This document shows, in pieces, positions 1 through 7,747 of a stretch of DNA of 64,000 nt. A program made the position numbers and the translations under genes. The stretch covers positions 62,001 through 126,000 of the forward strand of contig CAIZFE010000098.1 of assembly GCA_903932145.1 (NCBI GenBank), read 5' to 3'. This stretch comes from an uncultured Rhodopila sp. GTDB taxonomy: Bacteria > Pseudomonadota > Alphaproteobacteria > Acetobacterales > Acetobacteraceae. Positions within the stretch are counted from its first letter, which is position 1, and each line of letters opens with the position of its first letter. The notes below the pieces were generated by a model. The model saw only the letters and a program-made list of their open reading frames with translations. It had not been told where the DNA came from and did no database searches.

Positions 1-12
1 CCGGCCATGGAA

Positions 13-798
13 TCAGGGTGGGGCGGTGGCCAGCTCGGGGCCAAACGGGTCCGGCACCGGCGACTCGCCGATCAGACATCCGATCACCTGGCGCACGGTG
101 TCGCGTGCGAAATCCTTCCAGTTGTAGCTCCAGGAGTCCGGGCGCTTGTCCCGCTCTTTCTGGAAGGATTTTTCCCGGTATGCCCGCACCTCACACACGA
201 CCGTCAGGCTGCCGCCGAAACCCCGCAGCGTGTCAAATATCAGGTTCCAGAAATCGCCGGTGCGGAAGCCGGGGATAACGGCGAGGTCCATGCAGATCGC
301 GGCAACGGTGCGGCCGACCGGACGGCGGCGCACCTCGGCGTCGAGTTCCTCCGGTGTTGGGATGCGCAAATCGTCCGGATCGAACGGGCGCCGCTTCGGG
401 ATGCGCTCGTCTTGTGGATCCGGGGATGGTCCCGCCTCTCGCGGTTCGGCCGGCACCTTGGCCGGCGCACGCGGGCGCGGATCCACGAACGCGATCTCGT
501 GGCCTCTGGCGCCGCGGGCCAGCAGGTAACGCTCCAGCGCCATGGCGCGCAGGATGCCGCGCTGCACGCGGGCGAGGATGGTTGGAAGCGAGTAGGTGCC
601 AAACACGGCGGCCAGGGAGGCGAATTCCACTGTGGCGGCGCGATCCGGGACCGTTTCGGCGAGCCGGCGGCCGTGCCCGAGCAGAACCCGGACGACATGC
701 AGCAGCGCGGCGAGGCGAGCGGGCAGCCCGGGGGTGGGCCGGTCCTGTGTTGAATCGGGCGGGGTAGGCTGGGCGGAGGTTGGCGCCGTATGCTCCAT
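13..798 (-). CDS. conserved hypothetical protein (Acetobacteraceae-type)
   Basis: The 261-residue protein has no catalytic motif that I recognise. Residues 1-25 are Pro/Thr-rich. Residues 26-100 are Ala/Leu/Arg-rich and probably helical. A Pro/Arg-rich linker follows (about 105-150). The C-terminal third is the most ordered part, with RRPVGRTVAAICMDL, then GFRTGDFWN and RPDSWSYNWKDFARD. There is no signal peptide or membrane segment. From memory, proteins with this layout are common and multicopy in Acetobacteraceae and carry no assigned function, which is one reason for the taxonomic guess. An AT-rich palindrome lies just upstream of the ATG. A long open frame on the opposite strand is a composition shadow. 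Confidence 0.7.
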   Translation of the reverse strand: MEHTAPTSAQPTPPDSTQDRPTPGLPARLAALLHVVRVLLGHGRRLAETVPDRAATVEFASLAAVFGTYSLPTILARVQRGILRAMALERYLLARGARGHEIAFVDPRPRAPAKVPAEPREAGPSPDPQDERIPKRRPFDPDDLRIPTPEELDAEVRRRPVGRTVAAICMDLAVIPGFRTGDFWNLIFDTLRGFGGSLTVVCEVRAYREKSFQKERDKRPDSWSYNWKDFARDTVRQVIGCLIGESPVPDPFGPELATAPP

Positions 799-814
799 GT
801 CCGTATTACTAACA

Positions 815-824
815 TTAACGTTAA
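815..824. promoter_or_regulatory. AT-rich palindrome upstream of the hypothetical gene
   Basis: A perfect TTAACGTTAA palindrome sits 17 nt upstream of the start at 798 in an AT-rich patch (about 805-832) that contrasts with the GC-rich surroundings. It could be an operator or part of the promoter. No binding protein can be named. Confidence 0.25.
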
Positions 825-921
825 ATAAATATCAACCCCGACGTGCATGCCATGCAGCGAAATCGGATGCATGGACGGATTGCGATGCATCGTGCTGAAG
901 GGTCCATCGGCTTCCATTGCC

Positions 922-1118
922 TCAGCCCGCCGGTCGGAACGCGGGGAGTGCGCTCATTCGACTGACGGCAAGAAGGAGCGATCGATGATGGACAGGACCT
1001 CCGGCCGATTGATCGGATCACCAGCGAACAACGCGGACAGGGCGGCTTTGTCCGCCTTCGTTAAAAGCGAGGCTTGGACTTGTGCCTGGTATGATAGGGT
1101 GAATCTGGCGCGGCTCAT
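922..1118 (-). pseudogene. decayed duplicate of the small-protein/Shedu operon
   Basis: Reading from 1118, a 54-residue ORF (MSRARFTLSYQAQ...) matches the 84-residue protein at 2342-2596 at both ends: FTLSY, LTKADKAALSALFAGDP, and LSIIDRSFLP. It lacks 30 internal residues. The missing 90 bp runs between two CGGCCGGA direct repeats in the full copy, so a simple repeat-mediated deletion explains it. The ribosome-binding region before the ATG is also duplicated. As in the full operon, the stop overlaps a downstream ATG in an ATGA; that second frame begins MSAL like the Shedu gene but ends after 11 codons (922-957). So the nuclease is gone and only its start survives. Confidence 0.75.
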
Positions 1119-1255
1119 GCCAATCTGTCCTTTCAGGGTTCCGGGCCACTTAGGTGCGATATCGCTGTGTCTGGCGTCTTGCGGATAAATCGCCCAATGT
1201 CCGGGCAAAGGCCGCCGAAGAGCCCGGACACGGAGGCCCTGGTTACGCTGATAAG

Positions 1256-1483
1256 CTAGGTGTGTGCCGGGTGATGCCTTGCTGCCTCGGCATTTGAGGC
1301 GCTGGCGTCGATGGATCCGATGGTGCCAACGCCATAAACCTGCGGGCGGCGCTCCGGCCTCTCTGCCATCAGCTTATCCAGCCGGCGCGCCGAAAGCGTG
1401 GTTTGCCGCGAAAACGCCAGCGCGACCGCTATCATCGCCACACCCGCGGCGACAAAGGGTCCCAAGATGGATAGGTCTTGCAT
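1256..1483 (-). CDS. possible small single-pass membrane protein
   Basis: If translation starts at the internal ATG (MQDLSILGPFVAAG), this frame gives about 75 residues with one hydrophobic segment (roughly residues 5-26), then a basic stretch (RRLDKLMAERPERR). There is no recognisable family. The reading frame is not strongly supported, because overlapping frames of similar length are open on both strands. Treat it as a candidate only. Confidence 0.25.
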   Translation of the reverse strand: MQDLSILGPFVAAGVAMIAVALAFSRQTTLSARRLDKLMAERPERRPQVYGVGTIGSIDASASNAEAARHHPAHT

Positions 1484-1504
1484 CAGCGCAATTTCCGATC
1501 TCAC

Positions 1505-1724
1505 GATTGATCAGCCATTTCAGCACTATTGCTTTAATGATGCCAGCCGCCCCGCCGCCATCCATTCCGCCTCCCTTCAGTGTGGTCCCCCGGGTCCAGG
1601 GCTGCGTGCTCAACGGCGTCTCAAAAGCCGCGACATGAGAATTTGTCTCATTTTATGAGGCGTTGGTGTCGATCCTCTGGTCCTCACCGACCGAGGACAG
1701 CCGACACGGCGCCCAATTTTGGCG
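1505..1724. other. 220 nt without a supported gene
   Basis: Only short overlapping frames are open here. Nothing resembling a known family, RNA gene or strong hairpin was seen. The stretch separates the decayed operon copy from the intact Shedu gene. Confidence 0.4.
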
Positions 1725-2345
1725 TCAAACCCAACTCTTCAGCCAGCTCAGATTGTCCTCCATAGTGCGTACCATCTCGTCATAGGTGAGCACCACAGCA
1801 GGCTGGCCTTCCACCCTGAGCGAAGCGCGTCTGTGGGCAAACCGCTTCTCCTCCATATCGTCCCGAAGGCTCATCGTGCGTCCGCAGATCACCGCATAGG
1901 TACTGGTCCCGATCCTGCCGCCGAACCCCGCAACCAGCACACTGTCATTGGGATGATCACTGCGCACCCATGCCCAGTCAACGATCTGGCTGAACCCGTG
2001 CTCGATCCGCGGCGACCAATACCGGTACTGTTTCGTTCCTTTCCTGAAGATACTGTCCGGCATCGCATCTTCGAATTCGATCAGACCAAACTGGCGAAGC
2101 CCGTCGTTGCCGAGGACGAGATCGATGCGGAACATGCCTTTCATCTGCAACTCAAACCGGATCAGGTTCGGCGCACTGAATCCGAGGGTGCCGGCCAGCA
2201 GACAGACCATGTGCGGCCGCGATTTGATCTCCGCGACGATAGGTGTTTCGCCAACAAATCCCGCCGTGGCGAGCCATGCCTTGAACGATGCCAATTCCGA
2301 TGTCGCTGTTGGTAAATCGACCGAGATCGCGTGCAGTGCGCTCAT
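1725..2345 (-). CDS. Shedu-type (SduA/DUF4263) nuclease-like protein
   Basis: This 206-residue protein resembles the DUF4263/SduA domain of the Shedu anti-phage system, a PD-(D/E)xK-fold nuclease. The N-terminal third (residues 1-60) is helical. The catalytic-like core follows: MFRIDLVLGND with the Asp, then FGLIEFEDA with acidic residues in the second strand, then SIFRK and the block WSPRIEHGFSQIVDWAW, which is the signature that led me to this call. A C-terminal part ends TYDEMVRTMEDNLSWL. It is a compact single-domain version. The start is set at MSALHAI because that ATG overlaps the stop of the upstream gene (ATGA), which implies translational coupling; a longer upstream frame is open but would overlap that gene. 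The likely role is defence against phage or foreign DNA. I recognised the family by eye only. Confidence 0.75.
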   Translation of the reverse strand: MSALHAISVDLPTATSELASFKAWLATAGFVGETPIVAEIKSRPHMVCLLAGTLGFSAPNLIRFELQMKGMFRIDLVLGNDGLRQFGLIEFEDAMPDSIFRKGTKQYRYWSPRIEHGFSQIVDWAWVRSDHPNDSVLVAGFGGRIGTSTYAVICGRTMSLRDDMEEKRFAHRRASLRVEGQPAVVLTYDEMVRTMEDNLSWLKSWV

Positions 2346-2596
2346 TCGGCCGCCGGCAAGAAGGAGCGATCGATGATGGACAGGATCTCCGGCCGGCCAT
2401 CGCTGGCTTTGTGCCAAACCACAAGCTTGTTGCCACTCCACGAGACAAAGCGTCCATCTTCAGCCACTTTGGTCACGTCCGGCCGATTGACCGGATCACC
2501 CGCGAACAGCTCGGACAGGGCGGCTTTGTCCGCCTCCGTCAAAAACGCGGCCTGGACACTTGCCAGGTATGACAGGGTGAATCGGTCAGAGGTCAT
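2342..2596 (-). CDS. 84-residue protein coupled to the Shedu-type gene
   Basis: A small soluble protein: FTLSYLASV, a helical LTEADKAALSELFAGDP, then a beta-rich part (GRFVSWSGNKLVVWHK) ending ILSIIDRSFLPAAE. The tail pattern recalls small RelE/ParE-fold proteins, but no family can be assigned with confidence. An AGGAAGGA ribosome-binding site precedes the ATG by about 9 nt. Its stop overlaps the Shedu start, so the two are almost certainly one operon and made together. A partial duplicate lies at 922-1118, with both genes in the same order. That fixed pairing suggests the small protein is a partner of the nuclease, for instance a regulator or immunity protein. This is inference. Confidence 0.7.
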   Translation of the reverse strand: MTSDRFTLSYLASVQAAFLTEADKAALSELFAGDPVNRPDVTKVAEDGRFVSWSGNKLVVWHKASDGRPEILSIIDRSFLPAAE

Positions 2597-2669
2597 GCCA
2601 ATCTGTCCTTCCTGGCTCCACTATAGTCGCACCGGCACCGCATGGGTATGTCAGGCACTGTCTTGCAGC

Positions 2670-2861
2670 TCAGACGTCTAGATCGAAGCCAGGCAGGCTG
2701 CCGCGCGATTGCCTGGCAAAATCCGCGGAAGGGTCCGGCGCCGTCAGGAGACCCGGGGCGAATTCGACCAATTCGGTCGGGTCTGAGAGGCCGGCGCGCG
2801 CCATGGCGAGTTGGAGCGTCTCACGATCTACAGCGACCCGCGTGATCTTATCTGCTGCCAT
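2670..2861 (-). CDS. small antitoxin-like protein
   Basis: A 63-residue ORF from MAADKITRVAVDRE. Residues 1-30 could form a strand-helix-helix element of the ribbon-helix-helix type (ITRVAVDRETLQLAMARAG), followed by SDPTELVEFA. The tail is SRGSLPGFDLDV. This general plan is seen in VapB-like antitoxins, but no PIN or other toxin gene lies next to it, so it would be an orphan. The start is chosen because AAAGGA/CGGAG lies just upstream of this ATG; the upstream extension of the frame has poor coding character. Confidence 0.45.
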   Translation of the reverse strand: MAADKITRVAVDRETLQLAMARAGLSDPTELVEFAPGLLTAPDPSADFARQSRGSLPGFDLDV

Positions 2862-3073
2862 CTCCGGTCCTTTCCCTGCGGCGATCCGTGCCAGTTTTAC
2901 CTCGATACCGTGGAGTATACCGAGCAAAAGTTGATAAAAAGTTAACAGGCGGCAAAAAAGCAGCCGCTGCATCCGATCCCGGTGCCTCGGCATGAATTTT
3001 GAGCCGTTGCCGGCGTCAGCCTCGCGCCACGCCCGCCGATCCCATGACGGCCAACACGCTCGGGCAATGGCCT

Positions 3074-4160
3074 CTACGCGAAGAAGTCCTCATCGACCTT
3101 CTTGATGTGCGGCACCTCCTCAATCCGGCAGCCCACATTATACCGGATCATCAGCCTGGCGAGGTTTTCCCCGTCGATCAGAACAATCCGCTTGCTGAGG
3201 AATGCCGTCGTCTCCTTCGCCGCGAGGCGAGAAGGTCGAGGTCGTCACAAACAGGCCCTTCGTTGCTTTGTGACGGTCGAGGCTGCCAAAGAAATCCCGG
3301 ATCGCCCCGACGCCGATGCTGTTATACCGGTCCGCATTGACATTGACGTACTGCCAATCTGCTTCCGTCATGGCCCGGCTTGTCCGGGCCACCTATCGCG
3401 GCACCGCCATGGCATTGGTGGCCGGGACACGCCGGGCCATGACGATGGGAGGCGAGAGTCGGCATCAACGCGTGCTGGTATTGCCCGCTGCTTACCGTTT
3501 CGCCTGAATAGTGACTCGATCGAGACCGAGTGCGTCCTGGTCGATCACCCCGTCCACACCGTCGTCGTCGCTGCGGCCGATCGTTCGGCCCGCGTCCGCG
3601 GCGGAGCCGCCATAGCCCATTCCGAGCAGCAAATTGACGATGAGACGCTCGAAGAAGGCGGGCGGTGCCGAGCGAATGCGATCGAGCAAATCCTGCCCGA
3701 GCGCTATCTCGACCTGCTTGTGGGCCGCCCGCATGACTTCGTCGGGCGTCTCCGCGCGGCTTACGAGCGGCGGCTCAATCAGTGGAGCGCCCTGTGCGGC
3801 GTCAATGGCCGATTTTTCTTTGAACTGCCGGAATTCGGCGAACTTTTTTGAGAAAGTCATTGTCGATGCGTGAGGGATGGGAGGCGACCACCTGCTGCCC
3901 CCGCTTGATGATCCTGAAATGCCCCCGCAGCGTGCTTTCCAGCAGACCAGCCTTGGTCAGATAGGTCTTGGCCCAATGACTCGGTTTCCGAACAGCGTCT
4001 GTTTGCCGGAGGGCAAGAGTTGGGCTCGATCCTCTGGAGTCAGATTGAGCTGGTCGGCCAGAGAAAGTGGCGAAATGCCTACCGGACGCGAATTGCGGCA
4101 ATGTTATGTCCGCTCGGAGCGCCGATCGAAGTCATTCGAGCCAGTGGCTCTCGTGATGCC
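3074..4160 (-). pseudogene. mrr: mrr-type restriction endonuclease, disrupted
   Basis: The pieces of an Mrr (type IV/modification-dependent restriction) protein lie in order but in different frames. The N-terminal winged-helix part (LADQLNLTPEDRAQLLPSGK, then HWAKTYLTKAGLLEST) lies around 3890-4100. The middle (PPAFFERLIVNLLLGMGYGG, then DGVDGVIDQD and IQAKR) lies around 3492-3800. The catalytic end (AIRDFFGSLDRHKATKGLF, then FLSKRIVLIDGENLARLMIR and KKVDEDFFA) lies around 3074-3340. Lesions seen: frame change near 3978; frame change at a run of six T (A in the gene) at about 3845-3850; an in-frame stop at 3492-3494 after QAKR; an inverted-repeat insertion at 3366-3445; frame change near 3222. 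The homopolymer change alone could be a sequencing error, but together they mean a dead gene. Confidence 0.85.
3366..3445. repeat. REP-like inverted repeat inserted in mrr
   Basis: An 80 nt element whose arms begin CGTCATGGCCCGGCTTGTCC and end with the near inverse complement GCCGGGCCATGACG. It separates the QAKR and AIRDFFGSL blocks of the mrr remnant, which are close together in intact Mrr. The same element occurs at 16.2, 17.2, 23.1 and 52.4 kb, with shorter palindromic versions at 8.8 and 13.4 kb. Confidence 0.8.
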
Positions 4161-4244
4161 TTGCTAGATTATTCCTCATTTGATACATTCCGTATGCAGT
4201 TGGGGGTTGTGGAAGGCATGGTCAAACGAAAGGGGGCACTCCGA

Positions 4245-6071
4245 ATGCCTACTGATACACGCGCTGACTTCTTCGCCGCAATGTCTGGATTGCAGGCGGA
4301 ATTCGTTGCCGCTGCTGCCGACATCGATGCGCGCGAAGCAACGCTACAGAACGCGCTGTCCGATATACGCTACATGCTGCACGACGGCATCGGCGAGACG
4401 GTCCTCGCCCCGTCACACGCGCTCACCCGCTTCATGGCCGATTTCAATGGCGAGCTCGCGAAAATACTACAGGACTGGCTAAGGCGTATCGAGAAGCATG
4501 ACCGCAACACCAAGTTCCGCAAGGGCTTCACCGACAGTCTCGTCGTGTTCGTGCTCGGCAAGGTGAAGGCGGGCAAGAGTTCGCTCGGTAACTACATGGC
4601 CTATGGCTGTAGTAATCCCGAAGGGGTGCCCATCGCCGGAACGCAAGCCAATTTTTTCACCTCCGCTATGGCGCAAGGTGAGGAAGGCCAAGCTGAAGCC
4701 GCCCTTGAGCAGGGCGGCTACTTTCGCGTTGGTGCGCGCGAAACAACGAAATCGATCCAGGGTTTCCGCGTTCCCGGGCTTACCTGGGTCGATTCGCCGG
4801 GGCTGCATTCGGTGACGCGCGAGAACGGGGCTCTTGCCTCTGACTACGCCGACGTCGCCGACCTGATCGTTTATCCGATGCATAGCGGCAATCCCGGCAG
4901 GAAGGGCGACGTCGAGGAAATACAACAACTTCTAAACGCAAAGAAACGTTTCCTTGTAATCATAACGCAGTGCGACAGGCTGGAGGAGGATGAGGCGCCG
5001 GACGGCTCTATCGTCCAGAATTGGGTCATGAAGGACGGGGCCGCCCGCCAGGGGCAGATCGATTACGTGCGCCGCGCCGTCGCTGATGCTGGCGATACAG
5101 TCCCGATCGATCTTCTGAGCCTGTCGGTGCGCTTCGCGGAAACGCATGGCAATAGTCCCGAGGCGCTCGAGGAAAGTGGTCTCGCGGATTTTTTTCGTCT
5201 GCTGACCAGCATCGCCCTTTCAGAAGGCGTGCGCCGCAAGCGCGAAACCCCATCGCGCAATCTCGATCATTTCGTACAGCTTGTACTGGGCACCGATGCG
5301 CGCGGGGGCACTCTGTCGGTCGTGCGGGTTCTCGATCGCCTTCGCAATCTCGAGGAAAAGCTTAACGCCGCTGACGCCGAATTCGACCGGCACACCAACC
5401 GCGTAATCGCGGCCGTCTTAGGCAAGATTGGCCCGATGGTGGCCTATCAGATTAAAATTCACGCCGGCGACAAGGACCAGGCGGGATTCGAGCAGGGGTG
5501 TCGGGACGCATTTCGCCGAATCCTCAGCGAGGAGACGCAAAACGCAATCAGGTCGCTGATTACGTCCACAGATGGCGCGCTCCTGCCAGTTGCGGACTTT
5601 GCCGAAATTTCCGATTTTTTGAAATTCGAGAGTTTCACGATCAAAATTCCGAAGTCAAATCGCAAAACGACCGGTGCGATCGGCGGGGCCGGTGGCGCCG
5701 CCGCTGGTGCCTGGGCTGGCGCGGAACTGGGCGCTATGGCCGGCTCGGTGGTTCCAGGCATTGGTAATCTGATTGGCGGGCTCGTCGGTGGGGCGGTTGG
5801 TGCATTTTTAGGCAGCGCCGTAGGGAGTGCCGCTGGGGAAGCGGCCGGCAGCGACTGGGAACAAAGTATGCAGTCGGGCGACAACCGTGCCGAGGTCGAA
5901 GTAAGTGCCGTCAAGACCTTGCAGGCCGCGGGTCAGGACGCAGTGAAGAAATTCTTCGCAGACATTAACCGCGCCACTATCCAGCCGGTCAGTCAGCGCG
6001 CCGCGCGGCTCGATCACGAACTTTCCCGATTTTCCGACATTCTGAAGAGAAAGGTGCATAGCAATGGCTGA
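4245..6071 (+). CDS. dynamin-like GTPase, first of a pair
   Basis: A 608-residue large GTPase. Residues 1-95 form a helical lead-in. The P-loop GKVKAGKSS is at about 105-113, a likely switch threonine at TTKS (168-169), the G3 motif DSPG at 183-186 and the G4-like TQCD at 241-244. Residues 330-470 are helical stalk-like. Residues 477-535 are a glycine-zipper stretch (repeated GAxxG, GGLVGGAVGAFLG) that could insert in a membrane. The end is charged and helical. This layout fits bacterial dynamin-like proteins, several of which (Eleos/LeoA-LeoBC type) act in phage defence at the membrane. The start at 4245 has AGGGGG about 8 nt upstream; an ATG at 4218 is an alternative. The upstream part of the open frame overlaps the mrr remnant and is not coding. 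It overlaps the next gene by 8 nt. Confidence 0.85.
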   Translation: MPTDTRADFFAAMSGLQAEFVAAAADIDAREATLQNALSDIRYMLHDGIGETVLAPSHALTRFMADFNGELAKILQDWLRRIEKHDRNTKFRKGFTDSLVVFVLGKVKAGKSSLGNYMAYGCSNPEGVPIAGTQANFFTSAMAQGEEGQAEAALEQGGYFRVGARETTKSIQGFRVPGLTWVDSPGLHSVTRENGALASDYADVADLIVYPMHSGNPGRKGDVEEIQQLLNAKKRFLVIITQCDRLEEDEAPDGSIVQNWVMKDGAARQGQIDYVRRAVADAGDTVPIDLLSLSVRFAETHGNSPEALEESGLADFFRLLTSIALSEGVRRKRETPSRNLDHFVQLVLGTDARGGTLSVVRVLDRLRNLEEKLNAADAEFDRHTNRVIAAVLGKIGPMVAYQIKIHAGDKDQAGFEQGCRDAFRRILSEETQNAIRSLITSTDGALLPVADFAEISDFLKFESFTIKIPKSNRKTTGAIGGAGGAAAGAWAGAELGAMAGSVVPGIGNLIGGLVGGAVGAFLGSAVGSAAGEAAGSDWEQSMQSGDNRAEVEVSAVKTLQAAGQDAVKKFFADINRATIQPVSQRAARLDHELSRFSDILKRKVHSNG

Positions 6072-7647
6072 TCCGTTCCGGCTCGCGTTTGATGTCTGGG
6101 CAACGGCGCGCTCGCCACTCGCCCGCCACCTGCCGGCGATCGATATCGAGGAGACCGATGAAGTGCTCGCCGATCGCAGCGGCGCTGCGACGCCACGCAT
6201 CATGGTTTTCGGCACCTACAACGCGGGTAAAAGCACCCTGATAAATGCACTTGTGGGGGAGGAAGTCGCACGCGTCGCCGACCATCCCGAGACCGATCGC
6301 GTGACGAGCTATCCCTGGCGCGGCTTCCTACTCGATGACACACCGGGCATCGACGCGCCGGACACCCACGAGCAGGTTACGCGCAAGCATCTCGACGCCT
6401 CCGACGCCGTGCTCTTCGTGCTCGCCACCGACGGCACGCTTGAGGAGCAGCGCAGCTTTGATGAAATTATCCAGCGTGTGCGCACCGGCAAGCCTATCCG
6501 GGTCATTCTCAACAACAAAAGTGGCTTTCGGTCCGGCAGCCCGGAGTTCCTCAGCTCGCGCGACCGCCTGGCCGATAATCTGCGCCGCGCCGCCGCTGTG
6601 GCGGGGATCGAAGATATTGAAACCCGTGCACCAATTCGGCTTGTCAACGCCGCATCCGGGCTGCGAGCCCGGCTCGAGGGCAAGTTGGCGCTGCTGGCGA
6701 ACAGCGGCCTGCTGGAGCTCGAAGCAGACATTGCAGAACTCTGCGAGACCACTGGCAAAGCGGACATGGCCCGCACGGTATGTCGGCTCATTGCGAAACA
6801 AATCGATCAGGCCCTAAGGGACCTACCGGTAGATGATGCAATGCAGCCCTTCCACGTGCGCGCCGATGCGATCGCCGCGGAGCGCATACGGCTCACCGCA
6901 GTGCTTGACGTCGCATCACAAGAGGCCGCCGCCCATTTTCAGGCGGAGCTGACGCGCGCGTTTGCGAGCCGCGACCCGCAATTTGGCCCGACTGCCGCCA
7001 ACGAAGCAGCTGACGCCGTCAGTGCCATCATCGAACGCGAATTGCACCGGACGCAGCGTGTTTTTGGTGATATCGAAAGCACTTTCGCCGCTCAAATGAT
7101 CGCGATCCGTCCCGTGTCCGGCCCGGGCATCCCGCTGCCTGAAGGACCGGCGCCACAGGATGTCGGTTTTGGTTTCAGTGACGCCGCAAAGCTTCTCACC
7201 CCCACACTGAACCAATTCGACAAGGAAACCCTCGTAGGCGGTTTGATGGTTGCCAAGAGAATACTTCCCAAATCTGTTTTCGCTGGTATAGGTGAAAAAA
7301 CCTTCGGGAAGATTGTCGGGAAGGCGATGCCATTCATCGGCCCCGCCATCCAGGTTGTGACTGGCATCTATGATTCATACTCCGCGCATCGCGAGGCGCA
7401 GAAGGACTTCGAACGCGAGAAAGATCGCCGCATTGCCCTTCAACAGGAGATCACGGATACGGGACGCAAAATGCGCTGGGCGCTCAGTGAGCAATGCCTA
7501 GATGTAATCGAATCCATCTTCGGACCGGTCGAGGACGCGCTTGGGAAGCAAGCCGCCGATGTGAGGGGCGCGGCCGCGAAAGTGGAAGCCGACCGTGCCG
7601 TGCTGATAAAGTGCAAGGGACGGCTCAATATCGCACTGGCAGATTAA
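6064..7647 (+). CDS. dynamin-like GTPase, second of a pair
   Basis: A 527-residue GTPase. The P-loop GTYNAGKST is at 50-58, a threonine of the switch region around 78-82 (TDRVTSY), G3 DTPG at 92-95 and G4 at 150-153, which reads NNKS rather than the usual NKxD, so base recognition may differ. Residues 230-360 are helical. A hydrophobic region (roughly 405-440, including GKAMPFIGPAIQVVTGIY) could bind membrane, followed by charged helices. The start overlaps the end of the first GTPase in ATGGCTGA, so the two are translationally coupled. Two unequal dynamin-like subunits encoded back to back is the arrangement of known bacterial dynamin pairs. The location beside Shedu and mrr genes points to a defence role; that is inference. 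Confidence 0.85.
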   Translation: MADPFRLAFDVWATARSPLARHLPAIDIEETDEVLADRSGAATPRIMVFGTYNAGKSTLINALVGEEVARVADHPETDRVTSYPWRGFLLDDTPGIDAPDTHEQVTRKHLDASDAVLFVLATDGTLEEQRSFDEIIQRVRTGKPIRVILNNKSGFRSGSPEFLSSRDRLADNLRRAAAVAGIEDIETRAPIRLVNAASGLRARLEGKLALLANSGLLELEADIAELCETTGKADMARTVCRLIAKQIDQALRDLPVDDAMQPFHVRADAIAAERIRLTAVLDVASQEAAAHFQAELTRAFASRDPQFGPTAANEAADAVSAIIERELHRTQRVFGDIESTFAAQMIAIRPVSGPGIPLPEGPAPQDVGFGFSDAAKLLTPTLNQFDKETLVGGLMVAKRILPKSVFAGIGEKTFGKIVGKAMPFIGPAIQVVTGIYDSYSAHREAQKDFEREKDRRIALQQEITDTGRKMRWALSEQCLDVIESIFGPVEDALGKQAADVRGAAAKVEADRAVLIKCKGRLNIALAD

Positions 7648-7747
7648 CGGGCGTCCCGCAAGGTAACCGCCCGGCCAATCGCGGCCGGTTGAAGCATCGG
7701 CTGTGGGGAACAGCTTTGGTCGGAACCGCCTCCCCCGCGACCCCCCA

